Virus record (IMG/VR): IMGVR_UViG_3300008107_000386
Span: 1-34,794 of that record
Reading direction: 5' to 3' (one strand)
Origin: a virus
Length of the DNA stretch: 34,794 nucleotides
Each line of letters begins with the position of its first letter. Within the stretch, counting starts at the first letter, position 1. The notes beneath the pieces are model-generated. The model did no database searches. It was not told the DNA's origin and was given only the letters and a program-made list of their open reading frames with translations. This document shows, in pieces, positions 27,593-34,707 of the stretch. Made by a program: the position numbers and the translations under genes.

Positions 27593-27605
27593 ATGTAACA
27601 TAAGA

Positions 27606-27613
27606 ATATTTAT
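27606..27613 (+). promoter_or_regulatory. Putative late promoter element (ATATTTAT), N7 spacing
   Basis: ATATTTAT ends exactly 7 nt before ATG 27621, matching the element before 5731 in both sequence and distance. Confidence 0.55.
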
Positions 27614-27620
27614 CTTTTAA

Positions 27621-30119
27621 ATGGCATATATAATTAAAAACACATCGGGTTTAGTAAACACAAGAGTTACAGATACAGGAAGACAAAGATTGTCGGAAGG
27701 TAGATTTAACATTGTTTATTTCGCAGTAGGAGATAGTGAAGTATCTTATGATGAATTACCATCAACTTACAATCAATCGAATACGGTTATATTAGAACCA
27801 CAATTTAACTCACAAAATAGTTCGGGGGTTCCTGAGTCAAATAGACAATATATAAAATACCCATATTTAGTTGACGAGGGTGAAACAAATATTTATGGAA
27901 TTCCTTTTATGGATTCTGGAATTGAATCTGTTTATAATAGAGCCGCAATGAGAGGTTTCTTTACAGGGAACACAACCGCATCCACTATAGATTGGAAGGC
28001 TTTAGTAAACAACAGTTACGTTGTTACGGCTAACTATGTTGTAAACATGTATACACTAAATGGTACTAACGAAATTAACGTCTACGCTTTAGGTGGTAAT
28101 GTACAAAATACTAATACACCACAAGTTGGTGATTTTATTACAATATATTACGATGGTAGAGGATCTACTGACACAAGCTGTAGCAATTTCCCAACGCCCA
28201 CACCAAGTGCTTCTGCAGGTCAAACACCAACACCTACACCAACACCAAGTTCTACAAATGGAAATCCTTGTGCTTCACCAACACCAACACCTACACCAAC
28301 ACATACCCCTTGTCTAACACCATCCAACACACCACAATGTCCTGTACCACCACCACCTGATTGTGTAAAAGACGTTGTAAGTTGCTTCTCAATCCTCACA
28401 TATAGAATAACCGCAGTTTGTGGTGATAAATTAACTCTTGATAGACCAACACCTGACTTTACTAACTTATCCTCAGATTGTATTGCAAGAACAATTATTT
28501 ATCCACCACAGATGGTACCTTTATATGATAGTTTTACACCTGAACCACATTGGGCTCAAAGTGTAATTGATTTTGAATCGGTTTGTGACACAGATCAGTT
28601 TGATGTTAAAATATGGAACATGAATATTCCGTGGACTGAAAGTCCTGCGGGATTATCGTCAACACAATATCAAGACTATACTAAATTTGGATCAATAAAT
28701 TATATAGGTCAGAAAGAATATTTTGGATATAATTCTTCTGATGGACAAACATCAACTGATGATGTTTACTATTACAACTCGTTCGGAGAAAAAATTGTTG
28801 TTACCCCAGAAAATCAAAAAGCAATAGCGATCATTCACTATACAAATCAAACAATCGATTTCTTCTATGGTGAAAAATTTGCATTAGAGCCATTTGATTC
28901 TAACAATGTTGATAACACCCAAGGACAAGCCAGAAACTTCAAATTGCACATGCCAACCATAATGTGGCATAAAAACCCTGAATGTTGTTTTGGTCAAACA
29001 TTTTGGGTTGATCCTGCAGGATTTGAAGGTAAAAATTTATTTGAAGTTCAATATATTAAGTCAAAAATATCAGATCAAATGAATCAACCTGGTATAAGAT
29101 ATTATAATCTTTGGGACACTTTTGCACAACCTAATGGATTACCAAGTAGAGTTGGTAAAGTATTTCCCGATTCAAAGTTAATTGTTATTGATGATGAAGA
29201 GTTAGTTGCAGCATTATCTTATAAATCAAATAGAAATTGGACTTTACCGGCACCTCAAGTTTCACTGATAACCCCTAATACATGTGGAGTATCCAACTCA
29301 ACAGGAGTTTTAACAGGTGGGTCAGAAACACTTTGGATTACATACCGATTATCGAATACAAATACATTTACAAATTCACTACATAGTAATTACTATACTA
29401 GTGTTGTTGGGACCCAAAATGTTTGTAGTCCTGACACACCTCAAAATGTGGCGGTTAGATTCGGATCTGAATTTCCATGTTTGGTACAACCTGGATTCAA
29501 TCCAACAACAACTACCACAACAACATTTAACCCAACCACAACAACAACCACAATACCTTACACGACAACAACTACAACTAGTTGTCCTGTTTGTGTTGTA
29601 CCGGCTGGATTCTACGCACAACAATTCCAAGTTTTGGCACAGAAAACTCCTATAGGAGAAAGACCAAATCCTGAACTGTGGAAATTGATTGATTTTACAA
29701 GTCAAATTAGCCAAAATTTTATCAACGGATATGTAACTCAAGAATCCTTAACCGCAACTACATTTATTGTTACTGCGGAAAATTATAGTTCTGCACCTTA
29801 CTACAATCTTAATGATTATATTGATTTAGTTCCCAACGGCGCAACAGGTCAGCAATTGAATTTTGGTGATGAATATTATTTTTATGGTAACTTGGAAACT
29901 GACATACAAGCAACAATTTACGAAATGAAATATAAAATAAATTTGAGTTCTAGCGAGTTTTTAGTTTCACAAAACCCAACTTGGACATTTGGAACTCAAT
30001 CTTATATCTCTGAAATTGCTTTAATGGATGAAAATAAAGATATATTAGTAATGTCAAAAATGCAATCTCCCGTATTAAGACAAGGAATTCAACAATATGT
30101 TATAAAGTTAGATTTTTGA
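27621..30119 (+). CDS. Virion structural protein with Pro/Thr and poly-Thr linkers
   Basis: The 832-residue product begins MAYIIKNTSGLVNTRVTDTG, followed by GRFNIVYFAVGDSEVSY, a pattern I associate with T4-like and related phage structural proteins. A PTPTPTP-type linker lies at 190-246, and three blocks of six or seven Thr (FNPTTTTTTTF, NPTTTTTTI, YTTTTTTSC) lie at about 627-660. Folded beta segments surround these linkers. The C-terminus (YISEIALMDENKDILVMSKM then a KLDF ending) looks like the terminal domain of several baseplate/tail proteins. The linkers are mucin-like and could be O-glycosylated. The promoter element 7 nt upstream marks the start. Confidence 0.75.
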   Translation: MAYIIKNTSGLVNTRVTDTGRQRLSEGRFNIVYFAVGDSEVSYDELPSTYNQSNTVILEPQFNSQNSSGVPESNRQYIKYPYLVDEGETNIYGIPFMDSGIESVYNRAAMRGFFTGNTTASTIDWKALVNNSYVVTANYVVNMYTLNGTNEINVYALGGNVQNTNTPQVGDFITIYYDGRGSTDTSCSNFPTPTPSASAGQTPTPTPTPSSTNGNPCASPTPTPTPTHTPCLTPSNTPQCPVPPPPDCVKDVVSCFSILTYRITAVCGDKLTLDRPTPDFTNLSSDCIARTIIYPPQMVPLYDSFTPEPHWAQSVIDFESVCDTDQFDVKIWNMNIPWTESPAGLSSTQYQDYTKFGSINYIGQKEYFGYNSSDGQTSTDDVYYYNSFGEKIVVTPENQKAIAIIHYTNQTIDFFYGEKFALEPFDSNNVDNTQGQARNFKLHMPTIMWHKNPECCFGQTFWVDPAGFEGKNLFEVQYIKSKISDQMNQPGIRYYNLWDTFAQPNGLPSRVGKVFPDSKLIVIDDEELVAALSYKSNRNWTLPAPQVSLITPNTCGVSNSTGVLTGGSETLWITYRLSNTNTFTNSLHSNYYTSVVGTQNVCSPDTPQNVAVRFGSEFPCLVQPGFNPTTTTTTTFNPTTTTTTIPYTTTTTTSCPVCVVPAGFYAQQFQVLAQKTPIGERPNPELWKLIDFTSQISQNFINGYVTQESLTATTFIVTAENYSSAPYYNLNDYIDLVPNGATGQQLNFGDEYYFYGNLETDIQATIYEMKYKINLSSSEFLVSQNPTWTFGTQSYISEIALMDENKDILVMSKMQSPVLRQGIQQYVIKLDF

Positions 30120-30173
30120 CAACTATTCAGTTTCAGATCAAATTGTATATTTTAATTTAAAAGAATCTTATTT

Positions 30174-30779
30174 ATGGCAAAAAGTCTCAAAAATTCACCA
30201 AAAGTGTTAGGTCTCGATATTTCCACTAAAACTATTGGGTGGGCATTGTTTGATATAAAAACACAAGAACTGTTAGAATTAACACATGTTTCACCAAGAC
30301 CTAAGATGGAAAAGGAAGATGATGACAAATTGAAAGAACTTCTTCTCAAATCTGAAATTTTTGCAGAAAAGTTAAGACAATATAAAGACCTTGGAATAGT
30401 CAGAATTATAATTGAAGAACCACTACTTAATTCAAATAATATTTATACAATCCAAACATTATTAAGATTCAATAGTTTTGTATTCAAAGAAATCTATAAT
30501 ATATTAGGAATAGTTCCTGAATTTATCTCAACTTACAACTCAAGAAAGTTCGCATTTCCCGAGTTAGTTCAAGAAAATGATAAGAAGAAATTTGTTTTGT
30601 TTGGTGGATTACCGAAAGACGTTGATAAAAAAATGATTATATGGGAAAAGGTTGCAAAAAGAGAACCACAAATCAAATGGTTATATACTAAAAACAACAC
30701 CTTGAAGAAAGAAAACTTTGACCAAACAGATGCTTATACATGTGCATTGGGATTCATGAAATTTAAAAGTATTTGGTAA
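30174..30779 (+). CDS. RuvC-like Holliday junction resolvase
   Basis: This is a 201-residue RNase H-fold nuclease. VLGLDISTKTIGWALF (11-26) contributes the first acidic residue D15; RIIIEEPLL (77-85) the Glu (E81 or E82); FDQTDAYTCALGF (182-194) D183 and D186. These four positions are the metal ligands of the RuvC/resolvase fold. The enzyme likely cleaves four-way junctions before packaging, a job done in T4 by the unrelated endonuclease VII. The gene lies alone after the structural genes, with a 54-nt AT-rich leader and no N7 TATTTAT element. A hairpin terminator follows its stop. Confidence 0.85.
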   Translation: MAKSLKNSPKVLGLDISTKTIGWALFDIKTQELLELTHVSPRPKMEKEDDDKLKELLLKSEIFAEKLRQYKDLGIVRIIIEEPLLNSNNIYTIQTLLRFNSFVFKEIYNILGIVPEFISTYNSRKFAFPELVQENDKKKFVLFGGLPKDVDKKMIIWEKVAKREPQIKWLYTKNNTLKKENFDQTDAYTCALGFMKFKSIW

Positions 30780-30807
30780 TAATATCCTTTTAAATACCGA
30801 TAATTGG

Positions 30808-30839
30808 AAATATCGTCTTTATAGACGATATTTTTTTTT
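30808..30839 (+). terminator. Terminator between convergent genes
   Basis: The 10-bp perfect arms AAATATCGTC (30808-30817) and GACGATATTT (30824-30833) with a 6-nt loop are followed by T residues to 30839. It ends the resolvase gene transcript (+). On the minus strand it follows the stop of the 30838-32325 gene directly; the T-run is weaker there, so bidirectional use is uncertain. Confidence 0.85.
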
Positions 30840-32325
30840 AAACACAAACTGTGTTTAAGAAGTCTACAACGATGTTTGAAGAAGTTGAGGTTGGAGTTGT
30901 TGTTGAACAAATTATTATTGCTGAATAAGAAGTTACAGAACTACTTTCACTACCAGTACAATTATTGTAATTAAATTTAACTATTGAAGGGCTATTATTA
31001 GTAACTCTGTATTGATATAAAACACAAGGACTAACACTTGGAGTTGGAGTTGGTGTATTTGTTGGAGTTGGAGTTGGGGTTTGAGACAAATTAGGTATAC
31101 ATTGTAAACAAGCTCCATCGGTTTGAGAACCAATTTCAGTGGTTAGTGTTACAGAATCAACACCACTTATATTTTCAAAAAGACCATCAAACAGAACACA
31201 CAATCCTTGACCATTTATTACCGCATTGTAGACATAACCTTGTTTTGGTGATGTTTCTCCTGAAACCAAAACTAAATCTGAAGTGTAATAATGTACACCT
31301 GTAAAACAATCAGTAAACCTTTTACTGTTTGCACATTGTAAAATTTCAGAAATTGTACTAAATGTGACATCACCACTAAACGAACAAGGTCTTGTCACAT
31401 CTGGTGATGGTGACGGTGTTGGAGTATTTGTTGGTGTTGGTGTTGGTGTATAACCACTTGCGGTGACCAACATAGAAATACCACCACAAATCGCGGAAGA
31501 TGTTGGGGTTGGAGTTGGTGTGGGGGTTGGGGTATTTGTTGGCGTTAAACTTGGGGATGGTGTTACTAAACAATCAAATATCGCGGAAAAATCAAAATCA
31601 ACACACGGATTTGTGGTTGTTGTCGTAGTTACGCAGTATCCAGTATAAGCAACTGTATCATCAAAATCAGGACAAGTAGACGTACTACCATATGGGCCAA
31701 ATTGATCACATGGATCACCTAAATTTTGTGCCAAACACCATCTTGTTTCACCTGTTGAGTAAAACATAAAATATCCTGTTGTTTGACCTGTATAATAAAA
31801 TTGACCACCGTAAACACTGGCTTGCTGATATGTATCATCGTATGTGGAGTCATTTTCAACACAAAAAAATTGAGTACATGTACATGCTGAAATTCCAATC
31901 AGTTGACCAGTAAAATCTGTTTCATATACATCAATACCATCTGAATAGTATGCTAAAGTTGTTGAAATAGTACATCCTGAATCTGAAAATAAAAATTCAC
32001 CAATAGTTAAAGAGTCACCATAAATTGGGTTTATTAAAGGTGCTCTACACGAGGAATCTGGATCTGCTGTTGCGGAAAATAATCCCAAAAAGTTACAAGA
32101 ACAACCTGATATTCCTAATTTAATGGCTCCTGTACCACCAGTTTCAAAAATATTATTACCATTACTTAAGAAATAATTATCCAAGGTGACCGTACAACCT
32201 GAGTCTTGATAAACTAAATTACCAGGGTATAAAGAAGTACCATACAATGTGGTTGTTGTTGCTGATGTACACAACAATGGGTTATTAACACTATCTATCG
32301 CAAACGAACCTAAACTAACGCACAT
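30838..32325 (-). CDS. Cys-rich, mucin-like putative adhesin (minus strand)
   Basis: This 495-residue protein has about 27 Cys. Two tandem domains at 18-77 and 92-150 share a YGxS ... YxDSGCT ... FET ... GISxCxC pattern. A Tyr/Trp-rich domain (155-231) follows. Poly-Thr (233-238) and three Pro/Thr linkers (254-276, 292-309, 415-430) separate further small domains, such as FSGDVTFSTISEILQCANSK to CLQC and a C-terminal beta domain (YQYRVTNNSPSIVKFNYNNC). No signal peptide is seen, so it is more likely a virion protein than a secreted one. It follows the small 73-residue gene by 1 nt in an isolated minus-strand block. A virion fibre or decoration is the best guess. Confidence 0.68.
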   Translation of the reverse strand: MCVSLGSFAIDSVNNPLLCTSATTTTLYGTSLYPGNLVYQDSGCTVTLDNYFLSNGNNIFETGGTGAIKLGISGCSCNFLGLFSATADPDSSCRAPLINPIYGDSLTIGEFLFSDSGCTISTTLAYYSDGIDVYETDFTGQLIGISACTCTQFFCVENDSTYDDTYQQASVYGGQFYYTGQTTGYFMFYSTGETRWCLAQNLGDPCDQFGPYGSTSTCPDFDDTVAYTGYCVTTTTTTNPCVDFDFSAIFDCLVTPSPSLTPTNTPTPTPTPTPTSSAICGGISMLVTASGYTPTPTPTNTPTPSPSPDVTRPCSFSGDVTFSTISEILQCANSKRFTDCFTGVHYYTSDLVLVSGETSPKQGYVYNAVINGQGLCVLFDGLFENISGVDSVTLTTEIGSQTDGACLQCIPNLSQTPTPTPTNTPTPTPSVSPCVLYQYRVTNNSPSIVKFNYNNCTGSESSSVTSYSAIIICSTTTPTSTSSNIVVDFLNTVCV

Positions 32326-32326
32326 A

Positions 32327-32548
32327 TTATAAACTTAAATTTTCTTTTACTATACAATTATTACTATCTACAACTTTAACACCACAAGATGCCATACCTT
32401 CTAAAATAAATGGTAAATCAAAAGAATATGGAACCTCAGATGTTCCAATGGTATCAACGTAAATACAAGTTGTATATCCTGTATCACAGGCATAAACATC
32501 AAATGGGGATAATCCACTTAAACTTGAGATTGTTATTTGTGTTGGCAT
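32327..32548 (-). CDS. Small protein, paralogue of the product at 23353-23652 (minus strand)
   Basis: The 73-residue protein reads MPTQITISSLSGLSPFDVYA, then ACDTGYTTCIYV, LPFILEG and VVDSNNCIV. The order and spacing match the 99-residue product at 23353. It stops 1 nt before the start of the large minus-strand adhesin gene, the same 'small gene then adhesin' arrangement as on the plus strand. An ATATTTAT element 7 nt upstream of its ATG suggests that it is the first gene of a late minus-strand operon. No known family is recognised. Confidence 0.65.
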   Translation of the reverse strand: MPTQITISSLSGLSPFDVYACDTGYTTCIYVDTIGTSEVPYSFDLPFILEGMASCGVKVVDSNNCIVKENLSL

Positions 32549-32555
32549 ATCATCA

Positions 32556-32563
32556 ATAAATAT
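32556..32563 (-). promoter_or_regulatory. Putative late promoter element (ATATTTAT) for the minus-strand operon
   Basis: On the minus strand ATATTTAT ends exactly 7 nt before the ATG at 32548, the same arrangement as before 5731, 25922 and 27621. The element sits in the 75-nt divergent gap. On the other side, the primase gene has a TATGTTTA (32605-32612) that loosely resembles the Bacteroidota TAnnTTTG promoter element; this is weak. Confidence 0.55.
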
Positions 32564-32623
32564 AAAAGAACTGAAAAGTTTGTGTAGTTGATGTATTGAA
32601 ACTTTATGTTTATATTGTAAGGG

Positions 32624-33523
32624 ATGGAAGAAAATGAGGCATTAGTTGAGTTATTAGAAGAAGTTCTTGGTGACCACGGACTTCACTACCCCAATCGTGG
32701 ACAAATTTCATTTAATTGCCCCGTATGTGATGACGGAAGAAATAAACACAATTTGGAAGTTAACTATATTGATAATGTTTATAAGTGTTGGGCTTGTGGG
32801 GATAGTGAAAATACACACGGAGCTTTAGGTAGAATATTTGACAAGTATGGAAATAAAAAACAAAAAAAACTTTATAACGTTTTAAAACCTGAAACAGTAG
32901 TAAAAAGAGAAAGAAAGAAAAAAACACTCAAACTACCCGAAAGCTTTACCCTATTCAAAGACTCAAGTTCGGTATACCCTGTTAGAAGACAAGCAATGAA
33001 CTATCTTAAAAGCCGTGGAATTACAGATGAGATGATAGAAAAATTTGGTATTGGATTTTGTGATAAGGGTGACCACGCTGGTAGAATTGTTATTCCATCT
33101 TATAATAAAAAAGGCGAATTGAACTATTATATCGCAAGAAGTTGGAACCCAACCTCAAAGGCTAAATACAAAAATCCTGAGGCTGAAAAAGACAAAATTA
33201 TATTTTGGGAAAATCTAGTTGATTGGAAGAAAGACATTTATTTGGTTGAAGGTGCATTTGATGGGTTGTTTTTGGATAACCCAATACCTATGCTTGGAAA
33301 ACATATGTCCGAACTTTTGTTTGAGACAATATATAAAAATGCTAAAGCTAATGTAATTATTTGTTTGGACGGAGATGCTTGGCAAAATGCGGTCAAACTT
33401 TATCACGAATTAAATGGTGGTGAGTTATATCAAAAAATAAAAATACTCAAACTTCCTATGGATCAGGATGTTTGTGATCTAAAGGGTCATATTGACTCTT
33501 ATTATGTAACAATAAAGGACTAA
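32624..33523 (+). CDS. DNA primase, DnaG-type with zinc-binding and Toprim domains
   Basis: The 299-residue protein has an N-terminal zinc-binding domain with CPVC (C32/C35) and CWAC (C55/C58), the CHC2-like finger that reads the template. The core runs from about 105 to 200. The Toprim domain follows: VEGAFDGLF (E209, D213) and ICLDGDAW (D249, D251), which bind metal for RNA primer synthesis. It is similar in length to T4 gp61 (about 340) and would work with the helicase encoded at 641. The start is ATG 32624; an AAGGG lies too close to be a normal Shine-Dalgarno sequence. The stop overlaps the next gene's ATG (TAATGG). Confidence 0.88.
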   Translation: MEENEALVELLEEVLGDHGLHYPNRGQISFNCPVCDDGRNKHNLEVNYIDNVYKCWACGDSENTHGALGRIFDKYGNKKQKKLYNVLKPETVVKRERKKKTLKLPESFTLFKDSSSVYPVRRQAMNYLKSRGITDEMIEKFGIGFCDKGDHAGRIVIPSYNKKGELNYYIARSWNPTSKAKYKNPEAEKDKIIFWENLVDWKKDIYLVEGAFDGLFLDNPIPMLGKHMSELLFETIYKNAKANVIICLDGDAWQNAVKLYHELNGGELYQKIKILKLPMDQDVCDLKGHIDSYYVTIKD

Positions 33524-34386
33524 TGGATTTAAAAAAAATTGCTGAGGAGATAAGAGAAATTATCACTCAAAAACAAAAAGAATTACAACTTACCTTCGAA
33601 GAGGAAAGTCATAAATACACAATGTTGGATAAAGATGGTAATCTACGATCAGACTTTCCTTCAGTGTCTAAAGTAATGAAGATATTTTATGATGACTTCC
33701 CAACTGAACAAGCCGCTTATAACAAAGCTGGTGGCGATCCTGATGAGGCTGAAAGGTTAATGGAAGAGTGGGCGGAAGCCGGTAAAAAATCAACAAACTT
33801 GGGATCAAGATGTCACTTCTTTTTGGAGGAACACGTATTAAACGAGTTTGATATTGATAAAAAAGTTCGTCAACCAATCTTTGATTGTGATGCCGAACAG
33901 ATCATCAAAAGTGATACGATGATTATTGCTGGTAAACGATATATTGATTTATTAAAGGAAAGAGGTTGTGTGTTGATTGATACGGAGATGGTATTAGGTC
34001 ATCCTGAACTTGAATACACAGGTCAACCTGACAAAGTTTGGTTGGTTATTGGTATTAACGGAAAGGTTGGTATTTTGATTACTGACTGGAAAACAAACAA
34101 ACCAAAGAACTTTGCGACCACAAGGTATACAAAACAAATGAAAAAACCATTTGAAGATCTACCAGATAATGCGTTGGGACACTACCAAACGCAATTACCT
34201 TTTTATGGTAAACTTTTGTTAAAAATGTTAGAAGGTAGTAAGTACCAGGACATACAGCTTTTTGGTTGTATTGTTGTTTTAATCACCGAAGAAAGAGAAT
34301 ATCACGAATATAGAGTATCCAAAAAAACAATGAATACAATTCTTGAAATGGATATGAAACATTATTTGACTAAACTTAAGAAATAA
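33523..34386 (+). CDS. PD-(D/E)XK family nuclease (RecB/Cas4-like)
   Basis: The 287-residue protein has the marks of the RecB/Cas4-type nuclease fold: GSRCHFFLEEH (94-104; H98 the likely first metal contact), EYTGQPDKVW (D170), ITDWKTN (D188 and K190) and QLPFY (224-228; the QxxxY motif). Together these form the canonical H...D...DxK...QxxxY order. It is likely a DNA exonuclease or repair/recombination nuclease of the phage. No Fe-S Cys cluster like that of Cas4 is visible. Tight coupling to the primase (TAATGG) supports a replication or recombination role. Confidence 0.85.
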   Translation: MDLKKIAEEIREIITQKQKELQLTFEEESHKYTMLDKDGNLRSDFPSVSKVMKIFYDDFPTEQAAYNKAGGDPDEAERLMEEWAEAGKKSTNLGSRCHFFLEEHVLNEFDIDKKVRQPIFDCDAEQIIKSDTMIIAGKRYIDLLKERGCVLIDTEMVLGHPELEYTGQPDKVWLVIGINGKVGILITDWKTNKPKNFATTRYTKQMKKPFEDLPDNALGHYQTQLPFYGKLLLKMLEGSKYQDIQLFGCIVVLITEEREYHEYRVSKKTMNTILEMDMKHYLTKLKK

Positions 34387-34399
34387 ACTATTATTGAGT

Positions 34400-34492
34400 A
34401 TGACATTAACAATTACCCCCACTTGGGTAACAACGACTAGTTGGGACCAATTATTACCTATTAAAATAAACATAAATTATATAATAAAATGA
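34400..34492 (+). CDS. Possible small ORF of 30 residues
   Basis: ATG 34400 opens a 30-codon frame (MTLTITPTWVTTTSWDQLLP to YIIK) whose TGA overlaps the ATG of the next gene by ATGA. It fills the otherwise unexplained 102-nt gap between two genes. The Thr/Trp-rich start is plausible as peptide sequence, but length and composition alone cannot show that it is real. Confidence 0.35.
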   Translation: MTLTITPTWVTTTSWDQLLPIKININYIIK

Positions 34493-34707
34493 GTGACGAT
34501 ATTATAAGACCAAAAATCGACTTACGACAACAAACAACAATCAAATGTGAAAAGTGTGAGTCTAAGTTCTTCAAAGAAGTAACTATGTTGAAGAAAGTAC
34601 CAAAATTATTGACAGGAAGTGCCGAAGACACTATTGTACCATTCCCTACATACATGTGTAATGAGTGCGGTCACGTAAATGAAGACTTTGAATTATTCAT
34701 AGACTAA
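34489..34707 (+). CDS. Small zinc-ribbon protein
   Basis: The 72-residue protein has two CxxC knuckles: CEKC (C20/C23) and CNEC (C57/C60), the pattern of a zinc ribbon. The N-terminus is charged and the C-terminus acidic (NEDFELFID). The central segment (MLKKVPKLLTGSAEDTIVPF) resembles a linker loop. Such proteins can be transcription or nuclease cofactors, and here one lies among replication genes, but no specific role can be assigned. The ATG at 34489 is preceded by an AT-rich leader, and the stop overlaps the next ATG (TAATGG). Confidence 0.7.
   Translation: MSDDIIRPKIDLRQQTTIKCEKCESKFFKEVTMLKKVPKLLTGSAEDTIVPFPTYMCNECGHVNEDFELFID

Noticed and set aside
29379-29741. Reverse-strand Cys-rich ORF
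   Set aside because: It is antisense to ACA/ACC-rich poly-Thr codons, which produce Cys runs on the other strand.
21162-30119. Diversity-generating retroelement target in fibre genes
   Set aside because: No reverse transcriptase or template repeat is visible in the window.
30780-32623. Invertible (phase-variable) segment
   Set aside because: No convincing inverted repeats flank the minus-strand block and no recombinase is nearby; the only large inverted repeat is the terminator hairpin itself.
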